A DNA stretch of 13,442 bases from an uncultured Clostridia bacterium (GTDB lineage: Bacteria; Bacillota; Clostridia; Christensenellales; UBA1242): NCBI GenBank assembly GCA_934776915.1, contig CAKVNA010000010.1, forward strand, positions 1 to 13,442. Direction: 5' to 3'. Shown here one piece after another: positions 6,618 to 13,442 of the stretch (position 1 is its first letter; every line of letters starts with the position of its first letter). Under the pieces are notes generated by a model that saw only the letters and a list, made by a program, of their open reading frames with translations, ran no database searches and was not told the origin of the DNA. The translations under genes and the position numbers were made by a program.

Positions 6618-6646
6618 AAAGATTGCCCTCGTGGCAGTCTTTTTTT
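6618..6646 (+). terminator. Intrinsic terminator directly upstream of the MBL-fusion gene
   Basis: AAAGATTGCC (6618-6627) pairs with GGCAGTCTTT (6633-6642; ten pairs, one T-G) around a 5-nt loop, then Ts to 6646. It lies 3 nt after the sugar transferase stop and ends about 10 nt before the ribosome binding site of the next gene. No good promoter lies between, so downstream expression needs read-through or a promoter inside the upstream gene. Confidence 0.8.
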
Positions 6647-6665
6647 GGGAAAAGAAGGAGTTAAT

Positions 6666-7925
6666 ATGAAAATTACAATTTTAGGCACAGGGTGCATTTG
6701 GACAAGAAGGGCGTGTGCAAGTTATCTTATAAACAACAATGTTCTTATGGACTGCGGCTTTGGAACGCTTAAACAACTGCTCAAAACATCAGATAGTTAT
6801 CTTCACCATGAGAAAATTCAAAAAATAAAACTTATCCTTATATCTCACTATCATATGGACCACTATTTTGACTTGCCATGCTTTATGGACAAACTGGCAA
6901 CAGACAAGCGTCCTGACCTAAAAGTTACCATAATTTGCCCACCCGGCGGCGAGGAAAGAATTAAAGAAGTGTGCAGACTTGGTTGGGGCGATGTGTCCTA
7001 TGAAAAGTTGAAATTTGACAAATATGTGACATTTATTGACGCTTCTACAATGGGCAAGTATCAATTTGAGGACTTTGAAATAACTTCCATGAAAATGGAC
7101 CATGGCTCTATTGAGGACTATGGCTATATGTTTAAGGAAAAATCTACTGGCAAAGTGGTGTCGTTTACTGGTGATACATGCATGTGCGACAACATGAAAA
7201 AGATGATTGACACAAGCGATATTGCATTTGTGGATATGGCGGGGACTGATGTTAGTCACAAACACTATAACATCATTGACGGCATTGAACTTATGAAAAA
7301 ATATAAAGACAAATGCACAATATTCCCATGCCACCTAACAAGTCAAGCATATGACTATTCCGTTGGAAGAATAAACATTCCAAAAGAATTGACCGTTGTT
7401 GACTCAAACGACAAAGTGCCATTTGACTTCTGGACACTTCACAAGGAACCCGATCCCGTTGTGCAAATTGATTTTGATAAGTCAAGAAAATTGTTTGGCC
7501 GAGTGGAAGGACAAATTGTTGACTTGGTTTTGTCTTCCACTGCTCACAAAGGTTCTGCATACAAAACTCCAACATATTATTTTGATGTTTGTCCAAGAGG
7601 CTCGTCACTTATCATTGGCAGAGTGAGTTACAGCGTTATTCCAAATGATATAAAAGGTCATGCGGGCAATGTTTATATGACTTTTGACAGAGATTACAAT
7701 TTTAAGTCGCTTGAATATGAATGTTGTCAACTTATAAAAAAGGTGGCACAACACCACAATGCGACAAGACTTTATTTGACATGCGACCCAAGCGACTTTG
7801 GCACAAGGACTGTGTTTGAAACTTTGGGCGTGAAATTGCAAGAAATAACAACTTCCACATATTATGACGAAAAAGGCGAAAGACATGTGTCTGAAAACTG
7901 CATTTGGCAATGGGAGTTTGAATAA
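6666..7925 (+). CDS. Metallo-beta-lactamase fold hydrolase fused to an acetyltransferase-like domain
   Basis: This 419-residue protein starts at the ATG at 6666, 5 nt after GGAG. Residues 1-~245 form a metallo-beta-lactamase fold of the ribonuclease Z-like group. The metal motif H61-x-H63-x-D65-H66 is intact, with further candidate ligands His146, Asp170 (in GDT) and His223. Residues ~280-419 resemble a GNAT acetyltransferase: YYFDV and IIGRVSYSV strands, then LYLTCDPSDFGTRTVFETLG, which matches the family's TCDPDN-type segment and final helix. The CoA-binding loop, expected as [R/Q]xxGx[G/A], reads NFKSLE (345-350), so acetyl-CoA use is doubtful. Substrates are unknown. typA follows after 9 nt, so co-transcription is likely. 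The fusion is in one intact frame. Confidence 0.85.
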   Translation: MKITILGTGCIWTRRACASYLINNNVLMDCGFGTLKQLLKTSDSYLHHEKIQKIKLILISHYHMDHYFDLPCFMDKLATDKRPDLKVTIICPPGGEERIKEVCRLGWGDVSYEKLKFDKYVTFIDASTMGKYQFEDFEITSMKMDHGSIEDYGYMFKEKSTGKVVSFTGDTCMCDNMKKMIDTSDIAFVDMAGTDVSHKHYNIIDGIELMKKYKDKCTIFPCHLTSQAYDYSVGRINIPKELTVVDSNDKVPFDFWTLHKEPDPVVQIDFDKSRKLFGRVEGQIVDLVLSSTAHKGSAYKTPTYYFDVCPRGSSLIIGRVSYSVIPNDIKGHAGNVYMTFDRDYNFKSLEYECCQLIKKVAQHHNATRLYLTCDPSDFGTRTVFETLGVKLQEITTSTYYDEKGERHVSENCIWQWEFE

Positions 7926-7934
7926 GGAGAGATT

Positions 7935-9764
7935 ATGGAAAACACGAAAGTAAGAAATATAGCAATAATTGCGCACGTTGACCACGGCAAAACAAGTTTG
8001 GTCAATGAACTCCTAAAGCAAGGTGGCGCTTTTAGACAAAATCAAGAAGTTGAAGACAGAATTATGGACTCCAACGCTCTTGAGCGTGAGCGAGGAATTA
8101 CAATTTTGAGCAAAAACGCTTCCTTTATGTATAAAGATGTTAAAGTTAATGTTGTGGACACCCCAGGACACGCTGACTTTGGCGGCGAGGTGGAAAGGGT
8201 GCTTAAAATGGTTGACGGGGCACTTCTTGTTGTTGACGCATATGAAGGCCCAATGCCACAGACAAGATTTGTGCTTGAAAAAGCGTTGGAACTTAATCTG
8301 AAGATTATCATTGTAATTAACAAAATTGACAGAAAAGACAGCCGACTTGACGAAGTGCCAGACGAAGTTTTGGAACTGCTTTTGGACCTTAACGCAAACG
8401 ATGAGCAACTGGATAGTCCTATTGTCTATGCTTCTGCTCGTTTTGGAACGGCAAGCCTTGACAAAAATAACCCTGGCAAAGATATGACGCCACTTTTTGA
8501 AACAATTATCAATCACATTCCATGCCCAAGTGGTGATGAAAATTCGCCATTTGCAATGCTTGTTAGTTCTACAGAGCAAAATGACTTTTTGGGCAAGCTT
8601 GCAGTTGGCAAAATTGAAGCAGGCACACTTCACATCAACGACAGTCTTGTTGTGACAAACTTCCACGATAAAGAGAGAAACATTCCATTTAAAGTGCAAA
8701 GCATGTTTGAATTTGTGGGGCTTAAAAGGCTTCCCGTTCAAGAGGCAAAAGTTGGGGATATTGTGTGTATTGCTGGGGCTGATAACATTACAGTTGGCGA
8801 CACATTAAGCGACAAGGACAATGTTAAGACGCTTGATTTTGTTAAAATAAGTGAGCCAAGTGTTGAAATGAACTTTATGGTCAACAACAGTCCATTTGCT
8901 GGAAAGGAAGGCAAATATTGCACTTCAAGACAACTTAGGGATAGACTTATGAAAGAAGCAGTGAAAGACCTAAGTCTTCGTGTGTTTGACACAGACAGCG
9001 CCGACACCTTCCGTGTGCTTGGTCGTGGCGAAATGCACCTTTCAATTCTTATGGAAAACTTGAGGCGTGACGGATATGAATTCCAAGTGAGTATGCCAAA
9101 GGTTTTGTATAAGGAAATTGACGGCAAGAAATGCGAGCCAATCGAACGACTTGTTATTGACCTTCCAGACGACAAAACTGGCAATGTTATAAGCGTTCTT
9201 GGGGCAAGAAAAGGTGAACTCCTTGGCATGCACAGCCACAACGGCAGAACAAGACTCGAATATCTTATCCCTGCACGAGGACTTTTTGGATATAAGAGCC
9301 AATTCTTAACAGACACCAATGGCGAAGGCATTATGAGCAGTGTGTTCTATGATTATGAGGAATTTAAGGGCAACCTTTCAAGAAGAAACTATGGCATGCT
9401 TGTGGCCTATGAAACGGGCGAAGCAGTGCAATATGGGCTTTTCTATTCTCAACAACACGGAAGATTGTTCATAACCCCTGGGGAAAAGGTTTATGGCGGC
9501 ATGATTGTTGGCACAAACCCTCGTGTGGACGACATTGTTGTTAATGTTTGCAAAACAAAACACTTGACAAACACTCGTTCAAGTGCAAGTGATGACGCTT
9601 TGCGACTTGAACCAGTGCAAAAACCAAGTTTGGAACAATATCTTGACATGCTTGACGAAGATGAACTTTTGGAAATTACGCCAAAGAGTATCCGCATGAG
9701 AAAGAAAACACTTGACCATACAATTCGTGGCAGAGAAGACTTCAAAAAGAAAAATTCAAAATAA
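7935..9764 (+). CDS. typA: Translational GTPase TypA/BipA
   Basis: This 609-residue ribosome-binding GTPase is of normal family length. G1 is AHVDHGKTS (13-21), G2 RGITI (53-57), G3 DTPGH (75-79), G4 NKID (129-132) and G5 SAR (167-169). Domain II, EF-G-like domains III and V and the BipA-specific C-terminal domain follow. TypA acts in ribosome biogenesis and stress or cold adaptation. The start at 7935 follows AAGGAGA. It lies 9 nt behind the MBL-fusion gene and ends at a clear terminator. Confidence 0.97.
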   Translation: MENTKVRNIAIIAHVDHGKTSLVNELLKQGGAFRQNQEVEDRIMDSNALERERGITILSKNASFMYKDVKVNVVDTPGHADFGGEVERVLKMVDGALLVVDAYEGPMPQTRFVLEKALELNLKIIIVINKIDRKDSRLDEVPDEVLELLLDLNANDEQLDSPIVYASARFGTASLDKNNPGKDMTPLFETIINHIPCPSGDENSPFAMLVSSTEQNDFLGKLAVGKIEAGTLHINDSLVVTNFHDKERNIPFKVQSMFEFVGLKRLPVQEAKVGDIVCIAGADNITVGDTLSDKDNVKTLDFVKISEPSVEMNFMVNNSPFAGKEGKYCTSRQLRDRLMKEAVKDLSLRVFDTDSADTFRVLGRGEMHLSILMENLRRDGYEFQVSMPKVLYKEIDGKKCEPIERLVIDLPDDKTGNVISVLGARKGELLGMHSHNGRTRLEYLIPARGLFGYKSQFLTDTNGEGIMSSVFYDYEEFKGNLSRRNYGMLVAYETGEAVQYGLFYSQQHGRLFITPGEKVYGGMIVGTNPRVDDIVVNVCKTKHLTNTRSSASDDALRLEPVQKPSLEQYLDMLDEDELLEITPKSIRMRKKTLDHTIRGREDFKKKNSK

Positions 9765-9770
9765 AATTTT

Positions 9771-9809
9771 ATCCACTTTGGGCAAAGACTGTCTGAAGTG
9801 GATTTTTTT
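9771..9809 (+). terminator. Intrinsic terminator of typA
   Basis: ATCCACTT (9771-9778) pairs perfectly with AAGTGGAT (9796-9803) around a 17-nt loop that can fold further, followed by a T run. It is placed just after the typA stop codon. Confidence 0.85.
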
Positions 9810-9854
9810 ATCTAAAAACGCCCTATTTAAGTATTTTTTTGTGAAAATTGCCCA

Positions 9855-9883
9855 TTGTAAAACGAATTGGACTATGATATACT
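9855..9883 (+). promoter_or_regulatory. Promoter of the two-gene membrane unit
   Basis: TTGTAA (9855-9860) and TATACT (9878-9883) are 17 nt apart, and the -10 is extended by TG (9875-9876). The leader is about 30 nt and contains the AAGGAGAGG ribosome binding site. Confidence 0.7.
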
Positions 9884-9922
9884 TTCCTTGAAATTAAGAT
9901 ATTTCTATAAAGGAGAGGAAAA

Positions 9923-10357
9923 ATGAGATTAACTTCTGATCAAAAAAATGAAATTTATGAAAAAGAGGCAAGAAAGAGAGTTGCAATAATTAAGCAAGCA
10001 ATATGTTGCGAACATGTCTTCAATGGCTTCATTGCTGGTTCCGGTTTGGCTACTACTACATATTTGTATGCTTCAAAAATGGTGGAAAATAAAACAGATT
10101 GCCTTGTTACTGCGGGGTTAACTGCACTTTTGGGCGTAATTGGCATTGGCGGAAGGCTTTATGCTTCAAGAAAGGCAGAAAAGGGCAAAAAGGCTGTTGC
10201 AGAACTTATGAGCGACTGGAAAGAAGATAAATATGACAATTCTTCAGTTTGGCTAAATACGGACGAATATAGCGAATATACAGAATCTTATGTGGTGGGT
10301 GAACACAACCACTTTGACCCATATGCCGCTATGGAAGAACAAGAGCCTACAAGATAA
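9923..10357 (+). CDS. Two-helix membrane protein, unknown function
   Basis: This 144-residue protein begins at the ATG at 9923 behind AAGGAGAGG. The first ~25 residues are charged and helical (EKEARKRVAIIKQ). Two probable membrane helices (about 31-51 and 60-80) form a hairpin. Each ends in the same word, LYAS, followed by a basic residue. A charged C-terminal tail of about 60 residues ends acidic. Both termini are probably cytoplasmic. I recognise no family. It is the first gene of a two-gene unit, with the second starting 9 nt downstream. Confidence 0.78.
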   Translation: MRLTSDQKNEIYEKEARKRVAIIKQAICCEHVFNGFIAGSGLATTTYLYASKMVENKTDCLVTAGLTALLGVIGIGGRLYASRKAEKGKKAVAELMSDWKEDKYDNSSVWLNTDEYSEYTESYVVGEHNHFDPYAAMEEQEPTR

Positions 10358-10366
10358 GGAGAAAAG

Positions 10367-11281
10367 ATGTTTAAAGATTATAAAATAAAGTCGGGAAGGA
10401 CTTTTATGCTTAGTTCAAGACAATATGACCACTTGGAAGAGGGCGGCAAATTGGATGAACTAAAAGACTCCTTTTTTGCAGAAGAAACTTTGGGGCGACT
10501 TAAGAATGTTAAAAGAAGATTTAGGGCGTATGTGTTTTGTGTGGCTGCTGCAGTTTCTGCTTTGGGGGTTGGCTTTGGACAAGGAATTTCCGCAGACTTT
10601 GCAACAAAAGGCAAAACAAATATCTTTTTTGATAGCATAAAGACAGAGCAAAATACAAACGAAAATTTGGACAACGAATTTAGAAACACGCTTAGAAAGA
10701 TGAAATTTCTTGGAATAAGGGAGAGGGATATAGAGCCATTGTTGCTTGCACTTCCAACCCAAGAACAGAGAATTGCTTATTTGGACAATTTGGCTAACAA
10801 ATCAAGGCTGGCTTCGCGGACTGCATTGGGATCTTATGTTGCACTTTATGTCATTGCTAGGAAGTGTTTGAGAAAATATTATCAAAGACAAAGTGAACTT
10901 AATGAAATAAAGTTTGACTGGGCAATGGAGGATATCCCAAATTCCATTGTAAAAAGTGAGTTTTGCCTTGATAAAAGGTCGATTTTAAATAATGGCAAAG
11001 CAAAATGGTGTAGGCAAAACGGAGTTGACCCAATGCACAAGAAATTTGATATTGATTTCCAAATTGTTGATGAAGAAATTAGACCTATTGCTGTTCAAAT
11101 TCTAAGTGAAGAACTTGGTTTGAAAATTGAGTCAGATGATGATTATGCAACATTTTGTGAAATGTATGCCGATAAAATTCAAAAAATAATTGATATAACA
11201 ATGAATATTATGGTGGAAAAGCAACTTAACGGCAAAGATGAACCATTGATTATTGAAATTGATAGAGAAATGATGAGATAA
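10367..11281 (+). CDS. Membrane-associated protein, unknown function
   Basis: This 304-residue protein starts at 10367, 6 nt after AAGGAG. A charged N-terminal part precedes a likely membrane helix at ~54-73 (small residues, FCVAAAVSALGVGFG). An extended or helical region with many Asn and Glu follows (~80-145). A weaker hydrophobic segment at ~152-166 comes next, then a cytoplasmic-looking domain of about 135 residues rich in Ile, Asp and Glu. I recognise no catalytic motif. It shares a general plan (basic N-terminus, two hydrophobic segments, cytoplasmic tail) with the preceding gene. The two may act as a complex, which is inferred from operon structure alone. Confidence 0.78.
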   Translation: MFKDYKIKSGRTFMLSSRQYDHLEEGGKLDELKDSFFAEETLGRLKNVKRRFRAYVFCVAAAVSALGVGFGQGISADFATKGKTNIFFDSIKTEQNTNENLDNEFRNTLRKMKFLGIRERDIEPLLLALPTQEQRIAYLDNLANKSRLASRTALGSYVALYVIARKCLRKYYQRQSELNEIKFDWAMEDIPNSIVKSEFCLDKRSILNNGKAKWCRQNGVDPMHKKFDIDFQIVDEEIRPIAVQILSEELGLKIESDDDYATFCEMYADKIQKIIDITMNIMVEKQLNGKDEPLIIEIDREMMR

Positions 11282-11288
11282 GATGTGT

Positions 11289-11327
11289 AAAATGACAAGT
11301 AAATGTGATTTGCTTGTCATTTTTGTT
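11289..11327 (+). terminator. Strong intrinsic terminator of the membrane unit
   Basis: A 16-bp stem (11289-11304 with 11308-11323, one T-G pair) with a GTG loop runs into a T-rich tract. It starts 8 nt after the stop codon. The T tract overlaps the -35 region of the enolase promoter. Confidence 0.9.
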
Positions 11328-11354
11328 TGTTACATGGGTGAAATGTGATATAAT
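11327..11354 (+). promoter_or_regulatory. Enolase promoter
   Basis: TTGTTA (11327-11332) is followed after 16 nt by a perfect TATAAT (11349-11354), extended by TG (11346-11347). Transcription starts near 11361, giving a leader of about 127 nt. Confidence 0.7.
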
Positions 11355-11380
11355 AATGTCGTTCAAAAGTCCGCAGAAGG

Positions 11381-12834
<1,454 letters not shown>

Positions 12835-12860
12835 CTAATCAAAAACAAATATAATGAAAT

Positions 12861-12896
12861 GACATTATTTGTCTTAACACAAATAGTGTCTTTTTT
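12861..12896 (+). terminator. Intrinsic terminator of eno
   Basis: GACATTATTTGT (12861-12872) pairs with ACAAATAGTGTC (12879-12890; twelve pairs, one T-G) around a 6-nt loop, then six Ts. Confidence 0.9.
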
Positions 12897-12922
12897 ATTT
12901 TATATAATTATATAAATGTTGC

Positions 12923-12950
12923 TTGTAAACTGGCTTTTAGCAATTATAAT
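12923..12950 (+). promoter_or_regulatory. Promoter with no gene behind it in the window
   Basis: TTGTAA (12923-12928) and a perfect TATAAT (12945-12950) are 16 nt apart, after the eno terminator. Transcription would start near 12957 and run through 13442 without meeting a credible gene. A hairpin (ACCAAA 12965-12970, TTTGGT 12975-12980) lies at the predicted 5' end. Confidence 0.5.
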
Positions 12951-13013
12951 TTCACTTAAAAACGACCAAATGGTTTTGGTTAATTTTTAGGTCTAAAGCG
13001 GTGTTTAGAATGT

Positions 13014-13108
13014 CCGAATATTCGGTCGAAAATTTGGGGTATATATAAAAGCTTATTCGCTTACATAGCGAAAAGTAGTATTAATATACGCCGAATATGC
13101 GGTCGAAA
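13014..13108. repeat. 18-nt direct repeat pair
   Basis: CCGAATAT[T/G]CGGTCGAAA occurs at 13014-13031 and 13091-13108 with one mismatch. The first copy opens with the perfect palindrome CCGAATATTCGG. The copies are 77 nt apart, about seven helical turns. They are the most GC-rich words in this tail. Confidence 0.65.
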
Positions 13109-13150
13109 GTGTATTTTTCAATAGTTATTGTAGAGAATATAGCTTTTATA
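13044..13150. repeat. Inverted repeat enclosing a hairpin
   Basis: TATAAAAGCT (13044-13053) and AGCTTTTATA (13141-13150) are perfect 10-bp arms. Inside lie a hairpin (TTCGCT 13056-13061, AGCGAA 13067-13072) and the second 18-nt repeat. An RNA from the promoter at 12923 could fold around these arms. Confidence 0.45.
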
Positions 13151-13442
13151 GATAATACACAAAATTTCCTTAGAAAATACTATAAGTGCGGGTAGAGGCT
13201 TTTATATTCAATATGGTGCTTTTATTTTATTTTGTTTCAAAAAGTTATCTATTGTTATAGTTCGTCTAGTTTTAATTCATTCTTTATATTTTTGTGCTTG
13301 ATAACTTTATTTCTTTATTTGATATATTATTTGGCGAATTTCTTTATTAAAGTATGTATATTTTTATAGGATAAACGAAAGAATGTTCTAAAAACGATTT
13401 ATTTATAATAAAAAAACAAATAAAAAAGTGTGATTTATCCAC

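Larger units (their letters stand above)
12897..13442. other. Gene-free AT-rich tail, possible non-coding RNA or regulatory region
   Basis: Over 540 bases hold no convincing reading frame on either strand. They contain the orphan promoter, the 18-nt repeat pair, the 13044-13150 inverted repeat, and another 9-bp inverted repeat (AAAGTTATC 13241-13249, GATAACTTT 13300-13308). The last 8 bases, TTATCCAC, are eight of nine bases of a DnaA box cut by the window edge. Confidence 0.5.

Noticed and set aside
8738..9331. 197-residue minus-strand frame inside typA
   Set aside because: It is a codon-bias shadow of a well-conserved gene, with no ribosome binding site or domain. The other long antisense frames were rejected for the same reason.
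9768..9778. TTATCCACT near the end of typA as a DnaA box
   Set aside because: It is the ascending arm of the typA terminator hairpin and differs from consensus at the last base.
13010..13048. 12-codon reading frame across the first 18-nt repeat, with a similar peptide readable across the second copy
   Set aside because: There is no ribosome binding site, the two copies are in different frames, and the second has no start codon.

Overview
The window is low-GC DNA with compact operons, strong GGAGG-type ribosome binding sites, vegetative TTGACA/TATAAT promoters and intrinsic hairpin-plus-T terminators. The standard code is used. This suggests a Gram-positive Firmicute, most likely an uncultured clostridial lineage. 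That placement is inferred from style and gene families and I cannot name a species. Eleven protein genes are supported, ten on the plus strand and one (yqeY) on the minus strand. No tRNA, rRNA, CRISPR array, transposase or phage gene was seen.

Layout. Positions 1-27 hold a terminator of an upstream gene. Positions 55-2847 form a three-gene operon: a secreted, membrane-anchored protein with two Ig-like modules, a 99-residue single-pass membrane protein, and a short-chain dehydrogenase/reductase whose start overlaps the end of the small gene. yqeY (2844-3269) converges on it with overlapping stop codons. Positions 3348-5315 hold a lipoprotein gene that appears to be transcribed leaderless, then a COG2426-type membrane protein carrying a ~125-residue Asn/Lys/Glu-rich repetitive insert, closed by a strong terminator. 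A 612-base AT-rich gap (5242-5853) contains a duplicated terminator fragment, three phased AT-rich direct repeats, and a promoter with a structured leader.

Positions 5854-9764 hold a phosphoglycosyl transferase of the bacterial sugar transferase family, an intrinsic terminator, then a metallo-beta-lactamase/acetyltransferase-like fusion and typA (BipA GTPase), the last two separated by only 9 nt. Positions 9855-11327 are a self-contained two-gene unit of unrecognised membrane proteins with its own promoter and terminator. Eno (enolase, 11488-12795) follows, with its own promoter, a long foldable leader and two 3' hairpins. The last ~600 bases have no gene. They carry a good promoter, an 18-base direct repeat, several inverted repeats and a truncated DnaA-box-like sequence at the edge, and may encode a non-coding RNA or regulatory region.

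Functionally the window mixes housekeeping (enolase, TypA, YqeY) with envelope biology (surface protein, lipoprotein, phosphoglycosyl transferase, several membrane proteins). No classical defence or mobile system was recognised. The strongest candidates for something new are the MBL-acetyltransferase fusion with a degenerate CoA loop, the repetitive coiled-coil-like insert, the unknown two-gene membrane unit and the promoter-bearing non-coding tail.
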